From Candidatus Endomicrobiellum porotermitis (GTDB lineage Bacteria; Elusimicrobiota; Endomicrobiia; Endomicrobiales; Endomicrobiaceae): a stretch of 61,584 nucleotides of DNA. Position numbers and translations under genes: made by a program. Shown here one piece after another: positions 18,666 to 28,301 of the stretch (the first letter of the stretch is position 1; every line of letters starts with the position of its first letter). The stretch covers positions 1 through 61,584 of the forward strand of contig JAITQE010000023.1 of assembly GCA_031289055.1 (NCBI GenBank). Reading direction: 5' to 3'. The notes under the pieces were generated by a model. That model did no database searches, was not told where the DNA came from, and saw nothing but the letters and a program-made list of their open reading frames with translations.

Positions 18666-20444
18666 ATGCACGAATATAAATTGCTTGAAATTATGGCCAT
18701 AGGATTTGGTCTTGCGTTAACTTTTGGTTTTATAACCCAAAAAATTGGACTTTCTTCTATAGTAGGGTATTTATTAGCTGGTTTTCTTATAGGTCCGTCT
18801 TCGCCTGGTTTTACCGCAGATCCCGCTCTAGCGCTCCAGCTTTCCGAAGCGGGAGTTATTCTTTTAATGTTTGGCGTAGGGCTGCATTTTAAAGTTGACG
18901 ATTTGATAGCGGTTAAAGGGGTGGCTATTCCAGGAGCCATAATACAAAGCAGCATTGCCACTGCGTTTACTACATTTTTGGCTTTAGCTTTGGGTCTTAG
19001 TTTGAAGTCTGCCTTGATATTAGGTTTTGGACTTGCCGTTGCCAGCACCGTAGTGCTTTTAAGAGTTTTGGAAGATAATGATACCGTAAACACAGTACAC
19101 GGTCATGTAGCAGTCGGCTGGCTTGTAGTAGAAGATATTTTAACTGTGCTAATACTAGTCGTTCTCCCGAGCCTTTCGGCAATCTTATCAAATTCAAGCG
19201 CAACAACCGGAAGTCTTGATATACTAAAAGCTATAACCATAGCGTTATTGCGCATAGCTCTGTTATGGATTATCGTAATGAAAGGCGGCGGGAAAATTGT
19301 TCCATGGATTTTGTCAAAAATTGTAAAAACGCGATCTCAAGAGCTGTTTACTCTTGCAGTGTTAGTAATAGCCTTTGCAACGGCGGTCCTAGCTGCTTTT
19401 GTATTCCAAGCGTCATTTGCTTTAGGAGCTTTCTTAGGCGGAATGGTCGTAGGAAAGAGTAAATTAAGTCATCAAGCTGGAGCCGATATTTTACCACTTA
19501 GAGACGCTTTTGCGGTTTTGTTTTTCTTGTCAGTAGGAATGCTCTTTGACTTCAAATTTTTAACTGAATACCCCGCTCTTATATGCGCATGTCTTGTAAT
19601 AGTTTTATTGATAAAACCGTTAACTGCGTTGATTACTGTTTCCGTACTCGGTTATTCTCCAAAAACTGCTCTTACGGTTGCGGCGGGTCTTGCTCAAGTA
19701 GGAGAATTTTCATTTATACTAGCTCAGGAAGCAAGACGTTTAAATCTGGCAGGCAGCGAAGTTTACAATGCAATAGTAGTCTGCGCAATTATTTCAATAA
19801 CGCTGAACCCTTCAGTATTTTCAAAAATACCGGCAATTGAAAACTTTTTAAAAACAAAGGAAACATTGTGGAATATTTTAAATTTCAATGTCGCGAGAAA
19901 AGGCGATAACAATAATAAAAGCAAACAATTTGTACAAAAAATTCTTCCGGCAGAAGACTTTACAGCTCAAAGTAACGCAATAGTTGTCGGCTACGGTCCA
20001 ACTGGAAAACAAGTTGTAAACGCATTAAAAGAACAAAATGTAAAACCGGTTATTATTGACATAAATATAGATACTATAAACAGTTTAAGCGCTCAAGGAT
20101 TTTTTGTCGTATACGGAAATTCTTCGCAAAAAGAAATTTTATTTGCAGCAGGAATAAAAAACGCAGATTACTTAATTATTACCATACCGTCTTTAGCCTT
20201 AACGTTGGAGACAGCGACTCTCGCTTCATCTTTAAATCCCAAAATAAGAATACTCGCCAGAGCTCGGTTCTTAGACTATAAAGAAAATCTAAAACAAGCC
20301 GGAGTTACACAAGTTGCTTTTGAAGAAGCCGAAGTAGCAAAAGCCTTGACCTCATTGCTTCTTGACGACTTAGAGAACCAGAATCTACTCGCCGCAACAT
20401 CAGAAATGGCTTCCCAACCAACGGAAGAAGAAAAACATAAATAA
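18666..20444 (+). CDS. Kef/YbaL-type monovalent cation:proton antiporter with TrkA-N domain
   Basis: This 592-aa CPA2-family membrane protein starts with about 12 hydrophobic helices, including the family stretch GYLLAGFLIGP and FxGMxVG (FLGGMVVGKSKLS). A cytoplasmic RCK/TrkA-N NAD-binding domain begins at about residue 435 (AIVVGYGPTGKQVV). It probably exchanges K+ or Na+ for H+ at the inner membrane, gated by nucleotide. It is divergent from the radical SAM gene and ends at a strong terminator. A purine-rich site (GGGCGGAA) precedes the ATG. Ion specificity cannot be told from sequence. Confidence 0.9.
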   Translation: MHEYKLLEIMAIGFGLALTFGFITQKIGLSSIVGYLLAGFLIGPSSPGFTADPALALQLSEAGVILLMFGVGLHFKVDDLIAVKGVAIPGAIIQSSIATAFTTFLALALGLSLKSALILGFGLAVASTVVLLRVLEDNDTVNTVHGHVAVGWLVVEDILTVLILVVLPSLSAILSNSSATTGSLDILKAITIALLRIALLWIIVMKGGGKIVPWILSKIVKTRSQELFTLAVLVIAFATAVLAAFVFQASFALGAFLGGMVVGKSKLSHQAGADILPLRDAFAVLFFLSVGMLFDFKFLTEYPALICACLVIVLLIKPLTALITVSVLGYSPKTALTVAAGLAQVGEFSFILAQEARRLNLAGSEVYNAIVVCAIISITLNPSVFSKIPAIENFLKTKETLWNILNFNVARKGDNNNKSKQFVQKILPAEDFTAQSNAIVVGYGPTGKQVVNALKEQNVKPVIIDINIDTINSLSAQGFFVVYGNSSQKEILFAAGIKNADYLIITIPSLALTLETATLASSLNPKIRILARARFLDYKENLKQAGVTQVAFEEAEVAKALTSLLLDDLENQNLLAATSEMASQPTEEEKHK

Positions 20445-20446
20445 AA

Positions 20447-20490
20447 AAGCCTCCGGCCTGAAAGATATACAGTCCGAAGGCTTTTGGTTT
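20447..20490 (+). terminator. Rho-independent terminator of the antiporter gene
   Basis: Arms AAGCCTCCGGCCTG (20447-20460) and CAGTCCGAAGGCTT (20470-20483) form a 14-bp stem with two mismatches and a 9-nt loop, followed by TTGGTTT. It begins immediately after the stop codon. Confidence 0.85.
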
Positions 20491-20544
20491 AAAAGAATTA
20501 CTTTTTCTTTTTTTGACTTTCCAATCTTATTATACTAATCCGAA

Positions 20545-20845
20545 TTCAGAATGGGGTTCCGCTCAATTCTAGATCGTCAATCTCACGATTAATCTCAGAA
20601 GACTTTGAAAGCGCTCCATTGTCGTAATACGCCGTATGCTAGCGTTTTTCAGCGCATTAATCGCATCCCTTATAGATCCGCATTCTGATACGGCTCAGAT
20701 GACTTATCCACACTCTCTAATTGTTTTTTAATATCCACTGCTTTGTCTCATCTTCGCTAAGAACCAGCTCCTGCGCCATTGCTCTGCCGCTTACTGAAAC
20801 CAACATAGTAAAAACTACGACCAAACTTACAAATTTCTTCAACAT
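20545..20845 (-). pseudogene. Broken gene for a small exported protein
   Basis: An ATG at 20845 opens a clear signal peptide (MLKKFVSLVVVFTMLVSVSG, then cleavage after RAMA) and about 20 mature residues before a stop. The sequence resumes in other frames: VDIKKQLESVDKSSEPYQNA, then IRDAINALKNASIRR, then GALSKSSEINREIDDLELSG. Joined, this is a secreted, mostly helical protein of about 100 aa, broken by three or so frameshifts. I do not recognise a family. Confidence 0.6.
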
Positions 20846-20919
20846 TTTAATGTTATATCCTTTCTTTTTAAAATAGTCGATGTAGGCAACGTTACAATTT
20901 TTGCCGTAAGAATGCTAAA

Positions 20920-21119
20920 ATGAACGTCAAACAAAAATTTTCACTGCCGCCAAATATAAGTTATCCGCAAAAACAGACGTTTACCTTAAACGGCGACGGA
21001 GCTTTCTCAAAGATAATGCAAAATATTATCGCTCAGGTTAAATATAATCTTCCGATAATGTAAGAGCCGCCAAATCTATAGGCACAAAAGGATATGCGAT
21101 AACAAAAAGAGAAATATAA
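20920..21119 (+). pseudogene. Small broken gene upstream of cutA
   Basis: A 47-codon frame runs from ATG 20920 to a stop at 21063. A second frame (SDNVRAAKSIGTKGYAITKREI) continues the coding look to 21119, two bases before the cutA ATG. A single frameshift near 21050 would join them into one protein of about 66 aa. Not recognised. The spacing suggests it was once co-transcribed with cutA. Confidence 0.4.
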
Positions 21120-21120
21120 A

Positions 21121-21444
21121 ATGAAAACTCCTAAATATTTGCTTGTTTTTGTAACAACGCCAAACTCAAAAACAACTCAAAAAATTATCAAAACGCTTCT
21201 TGAAGAAGAAATGATTTCTAGCGCGCAAATATCAAACAATATAAAGTCTTATTATTGGTGGAACAACAAAATAGAAAAGAAAACTGAAACTCTTATAATA
21301 ATGATAACGCTTGAAAAGAATTTTAAAAACATTGAAAAAGAAATAATCAAACTGCACCCGTATAAAGTTCCGCAAATAATCTCGGTATCAATATCAAATG
21401 CAAATAAAGATTTCCTTAAATGGATAAATCAATACTGCGGTTAA
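21121..21444 (+). CDS. cutA: Divalent-cation tolerance protein CutA
   Basis: This 107-aa protein has the full CutA1 pattern. The start LLVFVTTPN, the central YYWWNNKIEKKTE stretch and the C-terminal HPYKVPQIISVSI are family hallmarks. CutA forms very stable trimers linked to copper and other metal tolerance, but its exact role is unclear. It is the one intact gene in an otherwise decayed stretch. Confidence 0.9.
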   Translation: MKTPKYLLVFVTTPNSKTTQKIIKTLLEEEMISSAQISNNIKSYYWWNNKIEKKTETLIIMITLEKNFKNIEKEIIKLHPYKVPQIISVSISNANKDFLKWINQYCG

Positions 21445-21470
21445 GCAGTATAATAACGGTTCGCCGAAGT

Positions 21471-21862
21471 TTATGAAAAAAATAATAAACTCAGTCGAAC
21501 TTTGCCTTGCTCAATTTTCTTTAAGTCCGTCAACGTCTTCTTAAACATCATCCTTATACACAATTTCAGACCTTCTTTCTTTGTAACGGCGTCAGCCGCA
21601 ACTATACGCTTTACAACTGAGGAATCGCTAGGAATATTGTACATAGCGTCAAGCAAAATTCCTTCTATTATCGCTCTTAAACCTCTTGCTCCAGAATATT
21701 TCTTTATAGCCTCTTGCGCTATATTTTATCCAAAGCTTCTTTTTCAAATTCTAATTCAACGTTTTCAAGTTCAAACATCTTCTTATATTGTTCTACCAAA
21801 GCATTTTTAGGCTTAGTCAAAACATGAACTAAATCTGAAACTGTCAAACTATTTAAAGTTAG
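21471..21862 (-). pseudogene. clpX: 3' remnant of clpX
   Basis: The minus strand reads the C-terminal part of the ClpX unfoldase. [20 protein letters not shown] and [20 protein letters not shown] are in one frame. After a frameshift near 21722 comes KKYSGARGLRAIIEGILLDA, then MYNIPSDSSVV. These match the alpha/beta end and sensor-2 region (GARGLR) of ClpX. The AAA+ core with Walker motifs and the zinc domain are absent, and the tail after about 21600 does not match. It is a dead fragment. A working clpX, if any, must be elsewhere. Confidence 0.8.
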
Positions 21863-22019
21863 GCGCGGAGAATAGGCGATACGAACCCAAGACGCGAGAC
21901 ATAATTAATGTTCTTTACTTATAGAGCGTTTGGTTTCTTTAATTAAAACATATAATATATATAAACTAATCATTAAATATATTTACTTTAGCATAACTAG
22001 ATAAAAGCTGGCGAAGATT

Positions 22020-22337
22020 AAAAAGGAAGTCCTGCAACATCAATGGCATGGTATGCATCCGTTCTGTTTGTTTTAGGATTGACGGATAAATTACGCGATA
22101 TTGCAGATGCAAATAACGATTTGACAGGGCGTATGCTGGAAACTATCCGATATGGAAATAGAATATATGTCTTCCGCTTTTGAACATAGTGAAATAGAAA
22201 AAGCAAAAAAGATTTGATTGCGTATGACAAACAATATTGTCATAAAATAAGCTTGCACGCCGAAATTCGCTACTTTATGCTCCCAATGCTAATGAACGGT
22301 CAAGTTTCGATAGGAGATAAAAATGGATATCTTTAAC
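22020..22337 (+). pseudogene. Frameshifted gene overlapping the start of the 1150-aa gene
   Basis: Three successive + frames give SMAWYASVLFVLGLTDKLRD and NNDLTGRMLETIRYGNRI, then SSAFEHSEIEKAKK, then DLIAYDKQYCHKISLHAEIR and MLPMLMNGQVSIGDKNGYL with a stop at about 22337. Two frameshifts (near 22165 and 22215) join them into one protein of 100 aa or more whose 5' end is also lost. Its stop overlaps the first codons of the large gene, the arrangement of a translationally coupled pair. I do not recognise the family. It was probably the operon partner of the downstream protein. Confidence 0.5.
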
Positions 22338-25300
22338 GTTGAAGAATTTCTGGCTTCAAAACTTACCAGAGAACAAAAGAAAATCAGAGAAATTTTAAAA
22401 ACTTTTAGTTTTAGTAATGATGCGGAATCTATTTATATAGCTGGGATATGTATATTAAAAATTGATAATTTTCCGGCACAGCAATCTATTGTTTCTCACT
22501 GTTTTAGAGAACTTATCAATGCCATACTCAGGTGGGAAGAAACTGAATGCAAAGATCAAGCTATAGTTGCTATAACAGATGCTCTAAAAAAAGTTGGTTT
22601 TATAAAAAATGGACGACCGACAGATGAGAGGATAAAAGAAACAGTTAATCAGATATGGGATAAAATTAAATCGTTACACAATGAGCGTGACAAGATGAAA
22701 AAACTAATTTCAGAAAGACATCCTAAATTAAAAACAGAAGAAATAGATAATATTGTTAACAAAACGAACGAAGCGAAAAAAAAAATAAATGGGTTGAGAC
22801 ATTTTGACAAAGAATTTAAAACAATTCTTTTAGATGAGTTTAATGAGCATATAAAGACGCTTGAAAATTTTATCTTATATTTAGAACCATATTTAGAACA
22901 AAAAGAGGTCTCATACGACATCTTGGAAAGTAGCAAAAAAAGGAACGTCCCAACAAAAGATGAAATAGAACATGTTGCTAATCTGAAAAGCAATCTTAAA
23001 CCATATTTCTTCTCTAAACTTGAAAATCCCGAATGGTTTAAACCGTTAAATGAAAGAGAATTATTATTTCATAGCATAGATACAAACGAGAATGGACAAG
23101 AAATTTTTTACTGGGATTCTTTACCGTATTTGATAAAGATTACAGCTGATAAATACGATGATATTTTAGAACTTATTAGACCTATCGTTGAAGATATGGA
23201 TAAGGGCAATAAAATCAATTCATCTCTTGTTTGCGTTTGCGTTTTTGACATTGCTATGAATATGCCTGATGATAAATTTATATTTATTTGCAAATCTTTT
23301 TTTAAATGGTTGAGAAATTCTAATGATATATATTGTTTTTATGAAGAAAAGTTAAAAAAGTTTTTTGAAAAATTAAAATCTATTGATAAAAACTTAACTC
23401 TTGATATTATCAAAGAGTTATTGAAATTATCTGTGAATATAAAAAAGGAATCTCCGGGAATTTTTGATAATAATGGTAATCCTATAGAATTTGACGATAG
23501 TGAAGTGGTATCAAAATTTGGCAGTCATGAAAGCTACGGATATGAACAATTTGTAGAAATTATAAAGTCTATATTTAAATATGACGACTTTGAATTATTT
23601 AAATTGTTTAGAGGCATATATAACGGACTGTTTGCCGGTATATCTAACGAGGAAATAGAGCGATATGAAGATTTGATTAATCATAGACGCTCCGCAATAG
23701 AGTATAATCGGCAAGATGGATATAGTCAGGATGAGTCTGTTTATATTATAGTATCCGCTATTCGCGATTATGCTGAAGCTATATTAAAAAATAATGACAA
23801 ATCAGAAATTAAAGATGTGTTTAATTTGTTAAAAGACGGAAAATTCAATATTTTTACACGAATTATACTTCACCTATTGCGTGTGAGCGATAATTATGAA
23901 AAAGCGCTTTTGGCAGAATATATGACGGATAAAAATTTATTTGATAATCCGTCGTATCATCATGAGTATTATCTTTTAGAGCAAGAGAAATTTCGCTCGC
24001 TTCCCATTGAATCGCAAAATATGATTTTTGGATATATTGATAAAGGACCAATAGATGAGAATTATCAAAAAGACGACGGCGAATGGACAAGTGAAAAAAA
24101 GAAAAATCGTTGGCGGATACATAAATTAGAGCCTATCAGAAAATATTTACCTGAACAGTTGCAAACGAAATATAAGGATATCTTGACAAAGGATGGCGAG
24201 CCAATTTATTATAATGGCGTTGACGGACATCCTGAGTTTTTATCTTATAAATTTTCAAGTGATAGTTTATCGCCATTGCCAGAAAATGCGATGTCAAATA
24301 TGTCAATCGAAGAAATAATTAATTATCTAAAACCAGATAATAAGACAATAGACTCTTCGGACATTCATGGCTTGTCAAATTCATTGCTCGCAGACGTTAA
24401 AGCCGCTCCGAAAAAATATTTGGAAAATTTGGCGTCGTTTAATGAAATATCAGAACCCGCGTATATTTATTCTTTGTTATTTGGTCTTAGGGAATATAAC
24501 AAAACGCAAATTGATTGGGATGCTATTGTTGATTTTGGAAACCGGGTTTTAGAGCAAAATAGCTCTGAGGCTGATTTTTTTGAACATTCAAATTGGCATT
24601 GGGCAAAACAAGCGGTTGCTGAATTGGTGGCTGACTTTTTTAGGCAAGCAGCAGATAAAAATATTGATGATATATTTTTGAAGAATTCATTTAAAATATT
24701 AAAATCTCTACTTCTTGAAAAAGATAAATATCTTGAGAAAGAAAGAAATGATGAAAGTATTGATTATTATAATAGCGCTATAAATTCAACGTTTGGCACA
24801 GCATTTGAAGGTTTGATAAGATATGGTCTGTGGCAACATAATAGCGAAAAATCTAATGATAATCTTAAATCATGTTTAGAGAAATTATTAAGCGATAGCG
24901 CTTATTTAGAAACTTGGGCATTGTTTGGCCGCTGGTTGCCTCGGATACGTTTAATGTTTTCCAAATGGACTACGGAAAATATAGACAAAATTTTACCGAA
25001 AAATGAACCGAAAAAATTTAAAGCGGCGTGGACAGCATATATTAACTTTGTCAATCCTTCCAATGATATTGATATGTTTGATTTGATGAAACCTAAATTT
25101 GAATATGTATTGCAGAATAATAAGTTATTTCTCGGAAATAAAGAAAATAATAAGCTTCGTATCAGTCAACATATAGCAATATATTACGCCAGCGAAAAGA
25201 TTGATTTGAATGACGACATAATGGAATATGTCTTTAATAGATATGAAAACTCCCAAGAACGTCGGTCATTTATAAATTTCATAGGGGTCTCGCTAAAAAA

Positions 25301-25775
25301 CTCTGATGATGTTCCTAAAAAAATTATTGATAGATATCAAAAGTTTTGGGATTGGCGGGTTTGTAAAATAGAAAGCAATGAGTCGCGATACGTCAAAGAA
25401 CTTGAGCAATTTGAATGGTGGTATAGGTGTAGAAAATTTGACAGAAAATGGGCGATTGAACAGATGCATAATTTAGTTGTCAATCATAATATTAATATGC
25501 GCCGCTATATGATAGAAGAAACGCTTTTAGAAGATTTGCCGACTTATACGCGCCAGACGTTTGATATAGTCAAAAAACTTAGTATCGGTACGATGGAAAT
25601 GCATGACTATTCTAAAAATAATATTATAGAAGAAACTGTAAAGTATATTAAAGAAAATAAATTTGATGATGAAGCATTAAAAACAGATAAAGATACGTTT
25701 ATAAATGAGTTTTTGGAAAAGCGCGCTTATGACGCTCAAGAGTGGACTGAGAAACTACAACCATACTTGGAATAG
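22323..25775 (+). CDS. Uncharacterised large helical protein, 1150 aa
   Basis: This is an intact 1150-codon gene with a ribosome-binding site (ATAGGAGAT) 8 nt before the ATG. I see no Walker A, nuclease, helicase or protease motif, no signal peptide and no membrane helix. The whole chain looks alpha-helical. A Lys/Glu-rich segment at about 100-200 could be coiled coil. Trp- and Tyr-rich patches occur later (NWHWAKQAVAELVADFF near 756, then NSTFGTAFEGLIRYGLW near 820). Such segments recur in large solenoid-type proteins I recall from mobile and defence gene neighbourhoods, but I cannot verify this. Base composition looks more AT-rich than in the housekeeping genes. It lies between decayed genes and a tRNA-Ser gene, a typical island location. 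No function is assigned; a defence or toxin-like role is only a hypothesis. Confidence 0.85.
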   Translation: MDIFNVEEFLASKLTREQKKIREILKTFSFSNDAESIYIAGICILKIDNFPAQQSIVSHCFRELINAILRWEETECKDQAIVAITDALKKVGFIKNGRPTDERIKETVNQIWDKIKSLHNERDKMKKLISERHPKLKTEEIDNIVNKTNEAKKKINGLRHFDKEFKTILLDEFNEHIKTLENFILYLEPYLEQKEVSYDILESSKKRNVPTKDEIEHVANLKSNLKPYFFSKLENPEWFKPLNERELLFHSIDTNENGQEIFYWDSLPYLIKITADKYDDILELIRPIVEDMDKGNKINSSLVCVCVFDIAMNMPDDKFIFICKSFFKWLRNSNDIYCFYEEKLKKFFEKLKSIDKNLTLDIIKELLKLSVNIKKESPGIFDNNGNPIEFDDSEVVSKFGSHESYGYEQFVEIIKSIFKYDDFELFKLFRGIYNGLFAGISNEEIERYEDLINHRRSAIEYNRQDGYSQDESVYIIVSAIRDYAEAILKNNDKSEIKDVFNLLKDGKFNIFTRIILHLLRVSDNYEKALLAEYMTDKNLFDNPSYHHEYYLLEQEKFRSLPIESQNMIFGYIDKGPIDENYQKDDGEWTSEKKKNRWRIHKLEPIRKYLPEQLQTKYKDILTKDGEPIYYNGVDGHPEFLSYKFSSDSLSPLPENAMSNMSIEEIINYLKPDNKTIDSSDIHGLSNSLLADVKAAPKKYLENLASFNEISEPAYIYSLLFGLREYNKTQIDWDAIVDFGNRVLEQNSSEADFFEHSNWHWAKQAVAELVADFFRQAADKNIDDIFLKNSFKILKSLLLEKDKYLEKERNDESIDYYNSAINSTFGTAFEGLIRYGLWQHNSEKSNDNLKSCLEKLLSDSAYLETWALFGRWLPRIRLMFSKWTTENIDKILPKNEPKKFKAAWTAYINFVNPSNDIDMFDLMKPKFEYVLQNNKLFLGNKENNKLRISQHIAIYYASEKIDLNDDIMEYVFNRYENSQERRSFINFIGVSLKNSDDVPKKIIDRYQKFWDWRVCKIESNESRYVKELEQFEWWYRCRKFDRKWAIEQMHNLVVNHNINMRRYMIEETLLEDLPTYTRQTFDIVKKLSIGTMEMHDYSKNNIIEETVKYIKENKFDDEALKTDKDTFINEFLEKRAYDAQEWTEKLQPYLE

Positions 25776-25794
25776 TTCTTATCAGACTTCCAAA

Positions 25795-25890
25795 CCGAAC
25801 CGAATGACTTTCAAGCGAAGCCACGTAATGGCGCAGATTTCTCCGTAAAAATCTGCTATTCTTGCCAGTTTAGCGCGCTATTCGGTTCGG
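25795..25890. repeat. Nested inverted repeat between the large gene and tRNA-Ser
   Basis: The outer arms CCGAACCGAAT (25795-25805) and ATTCGGTTCGG (25880-25890) are perfect 11-bp inverted repeats. Inside, GCAGATTT (25833-25840) pairs perfectly with AAATCTGC (25849-25856), flanked by TGGC and GCCA further out. It could be a folded RNA 3' end of the large gene, a remnant of a small non-coding element, or a recombination site. It is not a simple terminator because no T-run follows. Confidence 0.6.
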
Positions 25891-25916
25891 AAAAAGAAAA
25901 CCCCCGACGTGGGGTT
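25891..25916 (-). terminator. Terminator of tRNA-Ser
   Basis: On the minus strand AACCCC-ACGTCG-GGGGTT forms a 6-bp stem followed by TTCTTTTT. It lies about 45 bp downstream of the 3' end of the tRNA gene. Confidence 0.75.
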
Positions 25917-25959
25917 GCGCCACATTGTGGAATATTTGCAAGAGAGCGTATCTGGGATA

Positions 25960-26047
25960 CGGAGAGAGAGGGATTCGAACCCCCGATACGGTTTCCCGTA
26001 TATCAGTTTTCGAAACTGACGCCTTCAACCAACTCGGCCATCTCTCC
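25960..26047 (-). tRNA. tRNA-Ser(CGA)
   Basis: An 88-nt type II tRNA on the minus strand. The acceptor stem is GGAGAGA with TCTCTCC, then discriminator G. The D-arm begins TGGCCGAG. The anticodon loop is TTCGAAA, giving anticodon CGA, which reads UCG. A long variable arm (TACGGGAAACCGTA) is diagnostic for serine, and the T-loop is GGGTTCGAATCCC. No CCA is encoded. It lies beside the large accessory gene, and tRNA-Ser genes are common integration sites. Confidence 0.96.
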
Positions 26048-26198
26048 AATTATTTTAGAATTTAAATTAAAACTGAATTAAACTCTTCAGGCATATCTAA
26101 AACTAAATCTGCGCGCCAAACAAATACTGCTATAAAACGAATTCCCCGATAAAACTTCCGGATATATTATAGCAAATACAGTTTTTTACTTTTCTCTG

Positions 26199-28301
26199 TC
26201 ATAACATTAATCTATCCAAAGCAGAACCACAATTCAGCCATGGATAGAATATTTCTGTAGGATTATCATCGTATCCTAAATTATTGCCGTTTTTACCGAA
26301 CGGCATGTTAGTTTTCATATCAAATTTAACTTCACAATCCCAGTCGTTAGTTCTCTTTCTGTAAATTAGTCCCAAATTATAGCAATGACAATCCCTGTAA
26401 ATCTTTAATTCATGCTCATTTAACCTTGAGTACATAACATTCATCGCAATTGCGTTTTTTACGTTGTAATCAAGTCTCCATTTTGGATTAAGCCACAACC
26501 CAAACCCTATAATATTGTCTATTCTATTATTCCTGTACGTTTCTCTAGGATTGTTATAACGTTGATAGAAAGCTCCGAAATTGAAATAAGCCTTTGTCAA
26601 CTCGCCTGTTTTTATATCAACTTGCAACGAATTAAATTTAAAAGACGGGTCTAATTGTTGGGCTTCTTTAGCATAAACGGCAATATAGGATTTTGGGGTC
26701 CAAGTTACTTCAGTAATAAGAGGAGAGCATTTTTTAGGAGTAATTTTTCTATCGCGCATAAGATTATAAGTTATGGAGTTTCTAACCATTGCCCTGTCTC
26801 CAATATACATATAATTGCTGAAATTTACGTTATTTGCCTCTATTCCGTAATTCCGTAGGTCTTTATCTATATCTAAAGAATTTGTTTTTGTTCTGGCTCG
26901 CACTGTGTAAAGAGCATTCCAATCCATCCAACTTGCAGCTCTAAATCTTGTATTAAAAGTTCCTCCGTAACTAGTAAAACAAGCGTTTTTCCACTTATTA
27001 TTATCGTTTCTGTCGTACCAGTTTTCGGAAACGTCTAATCCTGGCTTTAAAGTAAATCTTCTGCCAACTTTAAAACTTTTGGCGAGAGCATACCTAAACG
27101 TCATCGTATTTTTATAAAACGGATCTATTAAAGAATTATATTTTTTATAAATATTGCCATACTCAAAAAACGACTTATGCATTATTCCCCAAACAAGTTC
27201 TCTTTGATAGTATGTCCAACTTATTTTTGGAAGATTTATAGACGTTGCTTTTGCTTTGTACTTGGAAGTATTTGCGGCGTATTTGGAAGTATTTTCAAAA
27301 TTTAATTCTGCGCTTGTTTTGCGACCTTGTCTTGTTAACGAAGCGTAAGACCGTAAATAGTCTGTCGTTCTATCCCAATTGCTTTGATTATAAAAATTAT
27401 TAAAATTGCGATCGCTTATAAGCTCAGCTCTGGACCTCAGCGTCCAAGCGTTGTTTATCCTCTGAAAATAGTTAGGTCTGAAAGTCCATCTTTCTCTATT
27501 GTCAAGCAAATCTTTTACGATATAAGCGTCAATATTTAACATGCATCCGTTCGTTACATAATTAAACTCTCCGCCGTATCCAGTTCCTCTTCCGCCAAGA
27601 TAATCGTATTTGACCTTGGCTATAGAATTCTCGCTTAAAGCGCAAGAAACTGTTGTCTTTACATAAAAGCCTCCTGCGCCAGTATGCCCCGGCTCAACCG
27701 CCAATCTTAAGCGCGAACCAAACCCCCAACCGCCTTTTAAGGATTTTGTTACAAAAGGAAGATAAAATACCGGAATTTTGCCAATATAAAAAACAGCGTT
27801 ATAAATTGTTATTCTTCTGTTTAATACAAGCTTTCCGCGATTTGCTTTAAAATAGGAATGAGGCTCGTCCAAGTCGCAAGTTGAAAACATTACGCGTTTT
27901 AAACTAAAAGTATCTTTGCCGAGCCTGTCCATAGATTTAGAACGTATGTACAATAGATTTGAAGAAGAAGCGAATGTTTCTTTTATTTGGCCGGTTTCGT
28001 CATTGTAATTGTATACGGCGCTTTCAGAATGCACTATGCCGCCGTTTTCTTCAATGGTAACATTTCCCGACGCGGTCATACTTTTTTTGTTTATAAAAAA
28101 TTCAACATGGTCCGCAAAAACTTTCTTATTATTCCAACCCAACACAACATGCCCCCGAGCGACCGCTCTTCCTCCGAGTTCGTCATATTCAAGCTCGTCG
28201 GCAGAAATATCCACCTCGTTAGAAGCAAAAACAACAGGCGCTAATAATAAGAATATAAAAATAGCAAAAATAAATTTTTTAAATATTGGCTTGACTATCA
28301 T
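26199..28301 (-). CDS. lptD: LPS-assembly outer-membrane protein LptD
   Basis: This 700-aa protein has a signal peptide (cleavage after PVVFA, about residue 26). An LptA/OstA-like beta-jellyroll follows (ISADELEYDELGGRAVARGHV, then TASGNVTIEE), then a long aromatic-rich beta-barrel. With LptE it inserts lipopolysaccharide into the outer leaflet. The family has Cys pairs that form disulfides; I see only scattered Cys (for example STCDLD). Its ATG overlaps the stop of the preceding ROK remnant (ATGA). The gene ends about 150 bp before tRNA-Ser. Confidence 0.9.
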   Translation of the reverse strand: MIVKPIFKKFIFAIFIFLLLAPVVFASNEVDISADELEYDELGGRAVARGHVVLGWNNKKVFADHVEFFINKKSMTASGNVTIEENGGIVHSESAVYNYNDETGQIKETFASSSNLLYIRSKSMDRLGKDTFSLKRVMFSTCDLDEPHSYFKANRGKLVLNRRITIYNAVFYIGKIPVFYLPFVTKSLKGGWGFGSRLRLAVEPGHTGAGGFYVKTTVSCALSENSIAKVKYDYLGGRGTGYGGEFNYVTNGCMLNIDAYIVKDLLDNRERWTFRPNYFQRINNAWTLRSRAELISDRNFNNFYNQSNWDRTTDYLRSYASLTRQGRKTSAELNFENTSKYAANTSKYKAKATSINLPKISWTYYQRELVWGIMHKSFFEYGNIYKKYNSLIDPFYKNTMTFRYALAKSFKVGRRFTLKPGLDVSENWYDRNDNNKWKNACFTSYGGTFNTRFRAASWMDWNALYTVRARTKTNSLDIDKDLRNYGIEANNVNFSNYMYIGDRAMVRNSITYNLMRDRKITPKKCSPLITEVTWTPKSYIAVYAKEAQQLDPSFKFNSLQVDIKTGELTKAYFNFGAFYQRYNNPRETYRNNRIDNIIGFGLWLNPKWRLDYNVKNAIAMNVMYSRLNEHELKIYRDCHCYNLGLIYRKRTNDWDCEVKFDMKTNMPFGKNGNNLGYDDNPTEIFYPWLNCGSALDRLML

